The notes: generated by a model not told the origin, from the letters alone. A stretch of 64,000 nucleotides of DNA from Gammaproteobacteria bacterium (GCA_028279365.1 JANQNX010000010.1:369722-433721), one strand, 5' to 3'. Shown: positions 53,059 to 62,469, numbered from the stretch's first letter. A program made the numbers and translations.

Positions 53059-54027
53059 TCAGACGATAGAAAGCTCTTCAATGAACCTTTTTGCCTCCAC
53101 TAAGCTATAACCATAATATTGTCTTATCAACATTATCGCATCCAGCTGATCTCCACGATGAATATAATTGAGTATCCTGTCTTCCAGCTCACTAGCCAAC
53201 AGCGCCGGCTGACTATTATCAGTCACTGTCGATATAGGTTCATCTATTAATAGAGATCCTGATAACTCTGATAATACATGTCTAATACCAGGCTTTATTG
53301 CATTCCAGCGAATCTGTAATACATGATTATCCAGTAAACGAACCGGATAATCATGATGCTTGGCACGGGATTTATTTTTACTACCAGATAACTTGAGATG
53401 TTGGCGCTGTCGTTTTATATCTTCAATTTGATTGACAGATACCTTCTGTTTACGCGCCTTGAACAGTTCATGATTTAATTTAGCTAATTCAGAACGTAGT
53501 GGTTTTAGTTCTCGCTCTTGCTGCAGGTGCTGTTTCAGAGTCTCGAATTCGGTTTCAGAGAGATTGAGTTTTAACTCAAGATAAGTGTAACGCTCGATTC
53601 GTATTGCATCGTCGCGATCTTTATAAATGCGCTCATTATGTTGACGTGCCCAGTTAATTTCACTGTTAAGCAACTTAATAATAACCAAATCGGATTCATC
53701 ATAATGATGATTAAGAAAGGAACGATATTTAATCAGCAAGCCATCTGGTGTTGATAACAGCAACCAATTGCAATCGCGTTTACCTGCAAGCAATCGATGG
53801 CTCGCCAGGATTAAAAACAAAACGTCAAAAAAAATGAACCAGAGACAAACAAAAAATATCAGATAGGAAAAACCATTTAGATAAATCTCCCTAACTAAAA
53901 ACACGAGCAAAGCAAACAGTATGATACTGAATACAATCACTACAATTGTGTCACGGATCATCGACGTTCGATATATCGTCATGCCCGTATCCCTTGTGTT
54001 TACATCACACTGCTTTTTCAATTCCAT
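53059..54027 (-). CDS. Membrane protein with coiled coil and L7/L12-like C-terminal helix pair
   Basis: This 322-residue protein has two membrane helices at about 25-45 and 52-75 and a PH-like strand region. A charged coiled coil spans about 165-215. A final domain (EDRILNYIHRGDQLDAIMLIRQYYGYSLVEAKRFIEEL) follows the A-I-x-L-x-R-x-x-x-G-x-S-L-x-E-A-K pattern of the ribosomal L7/L12 C-terminal domain. A second ATG at 53982 follows AAGGGAT and may be the true start. It diverges from the kinase gene. Confidence 0.65.
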   Translation of the reverse strand: MELKKQCDVNTRDTGMTIYRTSMIRDTIVVIVFSIILFALLVFLVREIYLNGFSYLIFFVCLWFIFFDVLFLILASHRLLAGKRDCNWLLLSTPDGLLIKYRSFLNHHYDESDLVIIKLLNSEINWARQHNERIYKDRDDAIRIERYTYLELKLNLSETEFETLKQHLQQERELKPLRSELAKLNHELFKARKQKVSVNQIEDIKRQRQHLKLSGSKNKSRAKHHDYPVRLLDNHVLQIRWNAIKPGIRHVLSELSGSLLIDEPISTVTDNSQPALLASELEDRILNYIHRGDQLDAIMLIRQYYGYSLVEAKRFIEELSIV

Positions 54028-54140
54028 ATTGACAGCATAACAATCAGGTAAGTACTTAAAAACATTATTATTATGCTAAAGGCAATAAAGTTGAGGCCGA
54101 TAACTGATTAAGACTATTGGCATCATCCAGCGCTAACTCT

Positions 54141-55916
54141 ATGAATATAGGCAGATTTAAAGCGATAAAAAACCTTGGCGAGGGCGCTGAGGGCTACGTC
54201 TACCTGTGCTGGGATGCCAATCTGGAACGAGAAGTTGCGATTAAACTCGTTACCGGCATGGACGACAACGAAGACTACTCCGAGCAGATTATTAGCGAAG
54301 CGCGGATGGTTGCGAAAATTGCCAATCCTTATGTCATCCCTATCTTTGAAGTCGGCATGATCGGCTCCATGCCTTACCTGGTGTTTGAATATATCAAGGG
54401 CATGACACTGACAGAGCATCTGAAAACGCAGGGAAAACTCGCGGAAAATGATGCGTTAATGATGCTGACAAAACTCGCAAAAGGATTAGAGTCAGCTCAT
54501 GTTCAAGACATCATGCATCTTGATTTGTCGCCCGGCAATATCCTGCTGGATCAGGTAGGCAACCCACGCATTATGGATTTTGGGCTTGCCCAGGTTAACT
54601 CGGCAATGGATAAATCACACCAGGTGGTTAAGGGCACCCCCCGCTATCTAAGTCCTGAACACTTATCGGATTCGGCGTTGACGCCTGCCACCGATATTTA
54701 TGCATTAGGTCTGATCTTCTATGAGATGCTAACCGGCACACCGGCCATCGCTGCCACACAGATTGGTAACATATTGGATGATGTCAAAACATCAAATATC
54801 AATTGGCAACAGCTTCAGCAACAGCATACCTCCGCTGAAGTCATCGCCTTGTTACGAGACATGCTGCAAACCGATCCTGGTCACCGCTATGAGAATGCAG
54901 CCAAGCTAGTCAACAGCTTGAGTGACATTGCAATCATCAGACAGCAACGACACAACGGTAACCTGACTCTGGAGTTTCTACTGCGCCGCTTGCAACGTCG
55001 TCCAGAATTCCCTGCCTGCTCACATAACATCGCCGAAATAAATCGATTAACCGATGAAGAGAGTAATAGCAGTTTTAGTGAACTGGGCGGAGTTATTATC
55101 CGCGACTATAGTTTGACTAATCGTATGATGAAAATCGCCAACTCGGTGATCTTTGATCGAGGAAATGGCAAAGCCAATTCCCTGTCACAAGCCATCGCCA
55201 GACTCGGACTTAGGCTCGTGCGCATGATTTGTAACGGCATGTTGTTGTTTGATCAGGTTAGCAACAGGGATGAACAATTAAAAGACACGCTGGTGATGTC
55301 GTTTGTCGCCGGCTTGCTTGCAAGACATATTGTCAAATCCATACAACCGGGCTTTGCAGAAGAAGCATTTATCTGCGCACTATTTCATCGATTGGGTACG
55401 CATCTACTCGTATTTTATTTACCGGATGAATACGAAGACATTAGCAGGTTGATATCAGAAGGGATGGAACGACAGCAGGCAGAACAAAAAATATTGTCTA
55501 CCACAGCAGAAAAGCTGGGCAGAACCATTGCGAGTAAATGGAATTTCCCGGACACCATTCTTGACTGCATGAAAACACGAGCTGCTTCCTCATGGCATTC
55601 GGTTGAAAGAAAAGAAGATATCCTGCTGTATGCGACAAACTTTTCAAATCAATTATGCGAATTGATCCTGAATAGTCATGAACAAATGGACGTCATAGCG
55701 GCAATAGATGAATTTCTTCAATGCTATGAACTCGTCATCAAGGCAGATACTGAAAGGATGGGTAGATTACTTCGTTTAGTCGCTGACAAGTTCACATCAT
55801 TAGCACCCGATTTGGGTATCAATTGTCAAAACAGCGAGTTTTTTAAACAGCTGGATAAAACTGCCAAACAGATTGAGCATTTCTACCAATCACAGCAAAT
55901 AGCCGCAACGCTATAA
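54141..55916 (+). CDS. Serine/threonine kinase fused to HDOD domain
   Basis: From the ATG at 54141 the 591-residue protein has a Hanks kinase domain: glycine loop LGEGAEGYVY, VAIKLV lysine, catalytic loop HLDLSPGN (HLD for HRD), DFG and TPRYLSPE. It is fused to an HDOD domain (about 285-490, e.g. FSELGGVIIRDYSLTNRMMKIANS). HDOD domains bind signalling nucleotides or partner proteins and influence chemotaxis and c-di-GMP pathways. No membrane segment is present. The upstream TTG at 54117 is less likely. Confidence 0.87.
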   Translation: MNIGRFKAIKNLGEGAEGYVYLCWDANLEREVAIKLVTGMDDNEDYSEQIISEARMVAKIANPYVIPIFEVGMIGSMPYLVFEYIKGMTLTEHLKTQGKLAENDALMMLTKLAKGLESAHVQDIMHLDLSPGNILLDQVGNPRIMDFGLAQVNSAMDKSHQVVKGTPRYLSPEHLSDSALTPATDIYALGLIFYEMLTGTPAIAATQIGNILDDVKTSNINWQQLQQQHTSAEVIALLRDMLQTDPGHRYENAAKLVNSLSDIAIIRQQRHNGNLTLEFLLRRLQRRPEFPACSHNIAEINRLTDEESNSSFSELGGVIIRDYSLTNRMMKIANSVIFDRGNGKANSLSQAIARLGLRLVRMICNGMLLFDQVSNRDEQLKDTLVMSFVAGLLARHIVKSIQPGFAEEAFICALFHRLGTHLLVFYLPDEYEDISRLISEGMERQQAEQKILSTTAEKLGRTIASKWNFPDTILDCMKTRAASSWHSVERKEDILLYATNFSNQLCELILNSHEQMDVIAAIDEFLQCYELVIKADTERMGRLLRLVADKFTSLAPDLGINCQNSEFFKQLDKTAKQIEHFYQSQQIAATL

Positions 55917-56069
55917 CATCATTATCACAACCTGGCGTTGTAACACTTAAGCAGTATAGAAAACTCAATAGACTTAATAAACGAGTTCCCGTCCTGATCG
56001 ATGTCATTCTCTATCAGAGATTTATATGATCCTGCTTGTGAAAATAATGAGTTAGCTTAGGCTTTGTAT

Positions 56070-56834
56070 ATGGACAATATAAAGCAATTTAAAAATATTC
56101 TGATTATTGGAGCGGGCGGCGGTATCGGTCAGGCCTTTACCCAACTGTTCCTAACACAAGGTAAACAGGTAATTGCCAGCGTGCGTGAACCCGAAGCTAA
56201 AAAACACGCTAGCTTGAGGAGATTGCAACAATCACATCGTGATCAACTTAGTTTATATACAATGGATATAACACAGCAGGAAAGTATTGAACAATGCTTT
56301 TCCTCGATTGCATCAGTCACTGATCGCCTGCACTTAATCCTCAACTGCAGTGGACTATTACACAGCGCATCGGTACAACCTGAAAAACGACTGGAAGAGG
56401 CAAACCAGACGCAATTATTCGAGAGCTTTGCAGTGAATAGTATTGGCCCGCTATTAATCGCGCGTTATGCCTTACCATTATTAAGACATGATGAAATCAG
56501 CATACTGGCAACACTCTCAGCCCGCGTGGGCAGTATCTCGGATAACCGTCTTGGTGGCTGGTACGGCTATCGTGCATCAAAGGCCGCGCAAAATATGATC
56601 ACAAAAACAGTAGCGATAGAGCTAAAGCGCAGAAGTCCTAGCAGCATTTGTGTTGGACTGCATCCAGGCACCGTCGATACCGGTTTATCCAAACCATTTC
56701 AAAGCGGCGTTAGCGCTACACAATTAAAAACACCGGATGAGTCTGTCGCACACCTTAGTAAGGTGTTGGACCAACTACAGCCACATGACTCCGGCAAAGT
56801 ATTTGCCTGGGATGGCATAGAGATACCGGCCTAG
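56070..56834 (+). CDS. SDR oxidoreductase, C-factor (CsgA-like) type
   Basis: The 254-residue short-chain dehydrogenase has the NAD(P) motif GAGGGIGQA near residue 16, LNCSGLLH (NAG variant) and the catalytic serine in LSARVGS. The YxxxK pair lies in YGYRASKAAQNM, and LHPGTVDTGLS follows. It matches the 'C factor' SDR group often found beside photolyases. It converges with the cryptochrome gene, 3 bases from its stop, so it may share the light-response function. Confidence 0.87.
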   Translation: MDNIKQFKNILIIGAGGGIGQAFTQLFLTQGKQVIASVREPEAKKHASLRRLQQSHRDQLSLYTMDITQQESIEQCFSSIASVTDRLHLILNCSGLLHSASVQPEKRLEEANQTQLFESFAVNSIGPLLIARYALPLLRHDEISILATLSARVGSISDNRLGGWYGYRASKAAQNMITKTVAIELKRRSPSSICVGLHPGTVDTGLSKPFQSGVSATQLKTPDESVAHLSKVLDQLQPHDSGKVFAWDGIEIPA

Positions 56835-56837
56835 TTG

Positions 56838-58355
56838 TTAAAGTTTGGCAAGAAACTTACGCGCTTGATCCTGAATCGCATCACGCTCTGACTGTTCGAA
56901 ACGATTCAGGTTTCGGTATGCCATTGCCATGCGCTGATTATATTTAAAATAGGATTCATGCCGAATGAGATAATCCCAATAAAGGTTGGTGAACGGACAG
57001 GCATCATCGCCAACACGCTGCTTCACATCGTAGCGACAGCCCTTACAAAAATCTGACATACGATTAATATAGGCACCGCTGGAAATATAAGGCTTGGTAC
57101 CCACAATCCCGCCATCACCATACAATGCCATCCCCAATGTATTCGGTAACTCAACCCATTCATACGCATCGGCATAGACCGCCAGATACCATTCGCAAAC
57201 CTGCTGTACATCCAGGCCAGCCAGATTGGCAAAATTTCCGGTAACCATCAGACGTTGAATATGATGTGAACAAGCATGTTGTTTGGTAGTGTTGATCACT
57301 TCCGACATACAGCGCATATCGGTGTCCCCGGTCCAATAAAAATCGGGCAACTCACGTTTCGCATTCAATGCGTTTTTTTCGACATAGTCCGGCATATACG
57401 ACCAGTAAACACCACGAATATACTCGCGCCAGCCGATAATCTGTCGAATAAAACCTTCCACTGCATTCAACGGTGCCTCACCTCGATAATAAGCGGCTTC
57501 GACTTGCTCGCACATTTCTCTCGGATCAAGTAATCCACAGTTAATGTATTGTGAGATAAGACTATGGAATAAAAACGGCTCGCCGGCCTTCATGGCATCC
57601 TGGTAATCACCATAGTGTGGCAAACTGGTTTTAACAAAATGCGTAAACGCGCGTTTGGCCTGGCTTGCCGTCACCGCAAACCAGAACGGTTCCAACTCCC
57701 CCATATGACCGGGGAATGTCTCTTCAACCAGCTTCAGTACCTCTTGTGTGATCGCATCAGGTGTAAATTGCATCGGTCCCGATATGGAAACATCACCGCT
57801 GAACGGCTTGCGATTATCTTTATCATAATTCCATTTACCGCCGACAGGTTGATTGGCTTCCATCAACAATCCGGTCTTTTTACGCATTAGCCGATACCAA
57901 TATTCCATGGTCAACTGTTTGCGACCCTCGGCCCAGTCTTCAAACTCTTCATGCGTGGCGATAAACCGATCATCAATCAACAAGGTCACGGAACAAGCCA
58001 GGTCGGCTTCCCAACTGCGCATGTCATTCAGTAATCGATACTCTCCCGGTTCAGTGATAATCAACTGGTCGAATTGATTACTTTCAAGATAACGCTGTAC
58101 CTCGGCTTTCAGCGAACCACGATTATCCGGATCATCATAACGGACATAGTGAACCTGATAGCCCTGTTGTTTCAGTTGTTCGGAGAAATGCCGCATCGCT
58201 GAAAAAAGAAACGCGATCTTCTTTTTATGATGTTTGACATAGGTCGCTTCCTGCTTGACCTCTGCCATCAGGATCACATCATCATGACTGATGTCTTTTA
58301 AACTACTGATAGTCGGCGAAAGCTGATCGCCAAGTAGTAAACGTAAGGCAGGCAT
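56838..58355 (-). CDS. Iron-sulfur cryptochrome/photolyase (FeS-BCP, PhrB-like)
   Basis: The 505-residue protein matches bacterial (6-4) photolyases of the FeS-BCP group. Cysteines 349, 437, 440 and 453 (RCMSE, CKGC, DAC) fall almost exactly at the [4Fe-4S] ligands known in Agrobacterium PhrB. The N-terminal Rossmann domain (LLLGDQLSP, deazaflavin/lumazine site) and C-terminal FAD domain (GFIRQIIGWREYIRG, NTLGMALYGDGG) are full length. It repairs UV (6-4) lesions or senses light. It is the last gene of the 62.5-56.8 kb operon. Confidence 0.92.
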   Translation of the reverse strand: MPALRLLLGDQLSPTISSLKDISHDDVILMAEVKQEATYVKHHKKKIAFLFSAMRHFSEQLKQQGYQVHYVRYDDPDNRGSLKAEVQRYLESNQFDQLIITEPGEYRLLNDMRSWEADLACSVTLLIDDRFIATHEEFEDWAEGRKQLTMEYWYRLMRKKTGLLMEANQPVGGKWNYDKDNRKPFSGDVSISGPMQFTPDAITQEVLKLVEETFPGHMGELEPFWFAVTASQAKRAFTHFVKTSLPHYGDYQDAMKAGEPFLFHSLISQYINCGLLDPREMCEQVEAAYYRGEAPLNAVEGFIRQIIGWREYIRGVYWSYMPDYVEKNALNAKRELPDFYWTGDTDMRCMSEVINTTKQHACSHHIQRLMVTGNFANLAGLDVQQVCEWYLAVYADAYEWVELPNTLGMALYGDGGIVGTKPYISSGAYINRMSDFCKGCRYDVKQRVGDDACPFTNLYWDYLIRHESYFKYNQRMAMAYRNLNRFEQSERDAIQDQARKFLAKL

Positions 58356-58356
58356 G

Positions 58357-58491
58357 TTATTTGCGGTTCCGTCGGCAACGTTCAGAACAATATTTCACAT
58401 TGTCCCAATCCCGTTCCCATTTTTTGCGCCAGGTGAACGCTTTACCACATTGCATACAATGCTTCTCAGGCAAGAATTGTTTTTTATGCAC
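58357..58491 (-). CDS. DUF2256 mini zinc-finger protein, 44 aa
   Basis: A 44-codon frame starts with GTG at 58491, 4 bases after the upstream gene's stop, and ends 1 base before the cryptochrome ATG. It reads [17 protein letters not shown] and then WRKKWERDW and [11 protein letters not shown]. The C-x2-C ... C-x3-C spacing and the tryptophans match DUF2256, a mini-protein repeatedly found directly before PhrB-type cryptochromes. It probably binds zinc. Its function is unknown. Confidence 0.9.
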   Translation of the reverse strand: MHKKQFLPEKHCMQCGKAFTWRKKWERDWDNVKYCSERCRRNRK

Positions 58492-58494
58492 GTC

Positions 58495-59889
58495 TTAAAG
58501 CTCAATGATGTCAGGGTGTTCATTCTTTTTAAAATAGGCTGTCAAAATCCGATAGGTATCCAGATCAAACATCAATTCATTATCCTCAAACAGCTTGAGT
58601 TGATTCAGCTCTGCTTCGTCCTGCGCCGAACCGAGATAGCACCAGTGTTCAAATAAATGGATATCGGTACGTTTTCTATCGGCAGAGATCTCACGGATAC
58701 CTATCCGCCCTTGATAAGGCCAGGCCTGATTGCGTAACGGTAATAATGCGTTCAGCAAACGAAGACGATGCTGAATAACCGGCTCATCGCCGACACAGGC
58801 ACCACGACAGCGTTTCAATTGATAAGCAAAACAGGCGCCCTTGCCAGACTCCAAACCGACGAGCTTGGCACACAGTTGATGCTGTTTGATTATTTCCAGT
58901 AAGGCTTCTTTCGCCTTTTTATTGGTTTTGAAAAGGCCGTAGTGTTGTGACAATCGTGTTGGATCAACCGTATCAGCCGTTCTGATAGAAATGATACTGT
59001 CTTCATCATGTACATCATAGTGCAAGGTAACCAGTCGATCATAGCGTCGCAGGCGATAATTATACACCGGTAATTTTTGCTTAATTAATTTGGCTTCCAG
59101 TAATAATGCGCCTAATTCCCCAGCCGTTTCATGGCATGTAATAGACGCAATGTTCTGACTGATCTTCATTTCTTTTGAATGTTGATGATCGCTGGAGAAA
59201 TGGGAAAGAACGCGATCACGCAAACGTACGCTCTTGCCGACATACAATAAGGCACCGCTTCGATCATAAAACTCATAAACACCCGGGCCGTCAGGTACAG
59301 CATCAACATCATCTTCCTTCAATCCGGGTGGCAGGCTTGGTTTCTTTAACAGCCGCGCAATCACCTCATTGACTTCAGCTGCCTCTAATTGCGAATAAAG
59401 CGTGCAAAGAAAATCAAACAAGACTTTGGCATCACCATAAGCACGGTGTCTGGCATCGCACTGCAAACCATGTCGTAACATGATGCTATCCAGGTTATGC
59501 CGCTTTTGTTCGGGAAATAACTGACGTGAGAGTTTCACAGTACATAACACCGGCACTTTAAACGGCAGACCACAGCGCTTAAATTCATTTTTAAGAAAAC
59601 CGTAATCAAATCTGGCATTGTGGGCAACAAACACACAGCCGGATAAACGCTCATGGATTTCATGGCAAAGTGTTTCAAACCGTGGTGCGGCACTGACCAT
59701 ATCATTATCAATACCGGTCAATCGTTGTATGTGTTCGGGGATATAACGCTGTGGATTAAATAACGATTCCCACTCAGAAACCAGTTTGCCGTTTCTCATT
59801 GTCAGGATAGCCAGTTCGGTAATGCGGTCGCGACTTGCATTACCACCAGTCGTCTCAATGTCGACAAACACGGTATCCCGTTCAAACAT
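58495..59889 (-). CDS. DnaQ-like exonuclease fused to GIY-YIG nuclease
   Basis: The 464-residue protein has a DEDDh exonuclease domain at 1-165 (FVDIETTGG, VAHNARFDYGFL, HRAYGDAKVL). A GIY-YIG domain follows at about 200-285 (GPGVYEFYDRSGALLYVGKS) like UvrC and Cho, then a C-terminal region of about 170 residues with GKGACFAYQLKRCRGACVG. This fusion is known in actinobacteria and proteobacteria as a UvrC-like repair protein. It fits a DNA-repair role beside photolyase. Confidence 0.9.
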   Translation of the reverse strand: MFERDTVFVDIETTGGNASRDRITELAILTMRNGKLVSEWESLFNPQRYIPEHIQRLTGIDNDMVSAAPRFETLCHEIHERLSGCVFVAHNARFDYGFLKNEFKRCGLPFKVPVLCTVKLSRQLFPEQKRHNLDSIMLRHGLQCDARHRAYGDAKVLFDFLCTLYSQLEAAEVNEVIARLLKKPSLPPGLKEDDVDAVPDGPGVYEFYDRSGALLYVGKSVRLRDRVLSHFSSDHQHSKEMKISQNIASITCHETAGELGALLLEAKLIKQKLPVYNYRLRRYDRLVTLHYDVHDEDSIISIRTADTVDPTRLSQHYGLFKTNKKAKEALLEIIKQHQLCAKLVGLESGKGACFAYQLKRCRGACVGDEPVIQHRLRLLNALLPLRNQAWPYQGRIGIREISADRKRTDIHLFEHWCYLGSAQDEAELNQLKLFEDNELMFDLDTYRILTAYFKKNEHPDIIEL

Positions 59890-59891
59890 GT

Positions 59892-60188
59892 TCAGTTATC
59901 AGTCTTGATAATCTCGACGGCGTTATCAAACGGGTCTTTGATATAGATAGAGGCAGTGCCGTCTCGATGCGGTGTGAGTTCTCCGTATTTTTCCGCCTGT
60001 TCATTTTCAATGGCAAAATGCGGCGGATGCTGACCAGGGATCACAATCGCGAGTGAGATATTGTCAAACTTCAACATCGCCCAGGTCTCGTCCTGATAAC
60101 TCACTTCGATATCAAACTGATCCCGATACCAGTCCACCGCTTGTTTCACATCGTCTACCTGCACTGCAATGTGATGTATTTTATCCAT
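59892..60188 (-). CDS. VOC/glyoxalase-like protein
   Basis: This small VOC protein (MDKIHHIAVQVDDVKQAVDWY...) has one beta-alpha-beta-beta-beta module pair. It ends YIKDPFDNAVEIIKTDN, with glyoxalase-like metal positions H (IHHIAV) and E (AVEII). The function is unknown. It sits inside the light-stress operon, 2 bases before the exonuclease gene. Confidence 0.82.
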   Translation of the reverse strand: MDKIHHIAVQVDDVKQAVDWYRDQFDIEVSYQDETWAMLKFDNISLAIVIPGQHPPHFAIENEQAEKYGELTPHRDGTASIYIKDPFDNAVEIIKTDN

Positions 60189-60269
60189 GACTTTCATGAT
60201 TGATGTTCATGGAATAAGTTTATCGCAAATCAATAAAAAAGCGATGTAAGACTGACTGTCCTGATCAGT

Positions 60270-60726
60270 TTAAATCCAGCGTCTGACCCGGGTTTGATAA
60301 TCACGGTAGTCATCACCGAAGGTATCATGCAATTGTTTTTCTTCGTTCACGATAAACAGTAAGTGGATAACAACAATAAATTCCGGGATGAGTAAGAATG
60401 GCGTGATCGAACCCAACGCAATAGCAAAGCCAACTAACACCAATACCATGCCCAGATACATCGGGTTACGTGTTTTCCGATAAGGGCCACCAGTCACCAG
60501 ACTTGTCATCGGTTCAAACGGTTTGATCGGTGTCCTGGCTTGTTTAAACAAACTTGCGGCTCTGATAACAACCGCTAAGCCCAATAAAATAAATACTGAT
60601 CCCAAATAGTGATACGGCGCTTTGATAAAGATAATGATAGGAATGAAGTGATGCAGTAAAAACATGCATACCACAGTGACAAAAAAAATAAAACGGCGGG
60701 ATCAGTTTTTGATTAAAAAAATTCAA
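60270..60726 (-). pseudogene. Isoprenylcysteine-methyltransferase-like gene, frameshifted in an A8 tract
   Basis: The reading frame from 60674 gives an ICMT/PEMT-like membrane methyltransferase C-terminus (GGPYRKTRNPMYLGMVLVLVG, then NEEKQLHDTFGDDY), but lacks the N-terminal helix. The missing part (NFFNQKLIPPFYFF) is found in another frame just upstream. One base less in the run of eight T (A8 on plus strand, 60681-60688) restores a continuous protein from a TTG that overlaps the lipocalin stop (TTGA). It could be a true frameshift, slippage-based switching or a sequencing error. Confidence 0.75.
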
Positions 60727-61238
60727 TTCGTCACATAGATTAATTCATCAACAGGAAAACCAAGACGTTCTGCTTTTGTTACCAGACGTTTGACGATTGC
60801 AGTGTCCAGATCAGGGGACCTGGCCAACAGCCATAAATAAGATCGGTTTGGACCCGAGACCAGCGCATACTCATAATTTTCTTTGTCCAGTTCCAATATT
60901 GTATAGCCACCATAAAACGGACCAAAGAATGAGACCTTAAGCTGACCAACATCGGGACCTTCAACAAAGAAGGCCTTACCAACAGCTTCTTTCCATTCCT
61001 TGGCTTTCTCATCATAACCGCGATTGATTACCGTCACGCCTCCCTCTTCTCGCAACTGATACTCAGCCGTCACCTTGCTTAAACCTCGTTCAAACGAGTG
61101 GTTCAGTCTGGCAATCTCATACCACTTACCAAGATATCGGTTGATGTCGAAACCCGTGATCGGTGCCAGACCTTTCGGTGGCGTTGTGCATGCTGTTACA
61201 CAACACAGCAATAAAAAACTAATAAGATATTTATTCAT
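60723..61238 (-). CDS. blc: Bacterial lipocalin Blc
   Basis: The 171-residue outer-membrane lipoprotein has lipobox VTAC near residue 17 and the lipocalin motif GFDINRYLGKWYEIARL. The strand GFFGPFYGGYTIL-like segment (VSFFGPFYGGYTILELD) and the C-terminal YLWLLARSPDL are conserved. It binds lysophospholipid or oxidised lipids and is induced by membrane stress. It is in the operon with DUF427/DUF3429. Confidence 0.93.
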   Translation of the reverse strand: MNKYLISFLLLCCVTACTTPPKGLAPITGFDINRYLGKWYEIARLNHSFERGLSKVTAEYQLREEGGVTVINRGYDEKAKEWKEAVGKAFFVEGPDVGQLKVSFFGPFYGGYTILELDKENYEYALVSGPNRSYLWLLARSPDLDTAIVKRLVTKAERLGFPVDELIYVTN

Positions 61239-61241
61239 TGT

Positions 61242-61739
61242 TCACCATCCCATCGTGCCCGGTTCACCTTTAAACGGCCCTACTACGTCTGACGTTATCC
61301 AACCACCATAAAAATTTCCCGGCTGGGGTTTTGCAATCTCATCACCGACATAACAAGCATCCATCACATGTGCATAAAAAACGATATAGTCTTTAAGCTG
61401 TTTATATCTGTCAGTAGGATTACGATAAGTCCAGGCAACTTGTTGTAAACGTCGGTGATCATTAACGACATCATAATAATTCGCTACGCCTTTCCATTCA
61501 CAAAAGCTGGTCCTGTCGATTGACTTTAGCCACTTCATAGTGACATCCTCAGGCGGTAAATAATACGTCGGTGGATGGCTGGTCTCCAGCACACACAGGG
61601 CATGGTTCGTTTCGGCCAGCACTTCTCCATCAAGAACAATTTTGACTATCTTATTACATGCCCGAACCGCGGGTGGTCGGGGATAATCCCACACTGATTC
61701 CTGCCCCGGAGCCGGCTTTACTTTATTAATGCCTATCAT
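61242..61739 (-). CDS. DUF427 protein
   Basis: The 165-residue protein has the DUF427 fold with the repeated YDYPRPP and TSFCEWKGVANYYDV, and a terminal FYGGWITSDVVGPFKGEPGT. DUF427 is found in photolyase/lipocalin gene clusters of proteobacteria; its function is unknown. It overlaps DUF3429 by 4 bases (ATGA). Confidence 0.9.
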   Translation of the reverse strand: MIGINKVKPAPGQESVWDYPRPPAVRACNKIVKIVLDGEVLAETNHALCVLETSHPPTYYLPPEDVTMKWLKSIDRTSFCEWKGVANYYDVVNDHRRLQQVAWTYRNPTDRYKQLKDYIVFYAHVMDACYVGDEIAKPQPGNFYGGWITSDVVGPFKGEPGTMGW

Positions 61740-62179
61740 TGCAGATTACCGCCGAGCATAACAAAATGTAGTAACGTAACAATCATGGTTAATTGAATGC
61801 GCATCTTAAAATACCAGTCAGGCAGATGATCGCTCAGGGAGGAAAACTTTTCATAAATAAACAGTGTCGGGAAGGCAAAACTCAAAATAATTAATGCAAA
61901 TAATGGTGGTAATAATAGCGCCACCCAACCGATTAGCGATGGCAATACGCCGATCCCCAATAGCAAATTTGCCTGTTCAATAGTTTCGGATTTAAGCACT
62001 GCTCCCCAATGTACAGCACCAATAAAACTCAATATCACGGCACTGTAGGCAATGAACGTTGTCTGAAAAAAAGACTGAAAAGGATCATCGAAAAGATAAA
62101 AACCGGGCACGCATAAAAGAAATGGAATAAGACCAGCAAATCCCAATAGCCGGGTCTGTGTTATCTGTTTACTGTCCAT
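61736..62179 (-). CDS. DUF3429 membrane protein
   Basis: The 147-residue inner-membrane protein has about five helices and the DUF3429 GAVHWGAVL motif in helix 2. Its ATG overlaps the MTH1187 stop (TGATG). The function is unknown. It is a recurring neighbour of DUF427, lipocalin and cryptochrome. Confidence 0.87.
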   Translation of the reverse strand: MDSKQITQTRLLGFAGLIPFLLCVPGFYLFDDPFQSFFQTTFIAYSAVILSFIGAVHWGAVLKSETIEQANLLLGIGVLPSLIGWVALLLPPLFALIILSFAFPTLFIYEKFSSLSDHLPDWYFKMRIQLTMIVTLLHFVMLGGNLQ

Positions 62180-62469
62180 CAGCTGTCGAGTCGCTTGCCG
62201 GCTAAGGTCGGTGTTTTATCTGTGCGCGACTCAAGCTTCAAATAACTGATCAACCTGATATTACCATATGCGTGCAAGCTCTCATGCACCTGTTGAACAG
62301 CTTGCAATATTTCCGACATTTCACCTTCGATATCGGTGCCTGATGCATGTGTTTCCAGTAAAAAATCATACTGTCTTAAAATACCCAGTACCTGTGTGAT
62401 TTGTGCCCTGACGGACACGCCCTCACCTAACGGGATGACTTGTAATTCTGCTGTTGCTTTCAATGGCAC
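62179..62469 (-). CDS. MTH1187-family thiamine-binding protein
   Basis: The 96-residue ferredoxin-like protein (UPF0045/MTH1187) has the conserved start ATAELQVIPLGEG and the central DFLLETHASGTDIEGEMSEIL. Homologues bind thiamine pyrimidine precursors. It is the promoter-proximal gene of the nine-gene operon ending at 56838. No TPP riboswitch is recognisable in its leader. Confidence 0.87.
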   Translation of the reverse strand: MPLKATAELQVIPLGEGVSVRAQITQVLGILRQYDFLLETHASGTDIEGEMSEILQAVQQVHESLHAYGNIRLISYLKLESRTDKTPTLAGKRLDS

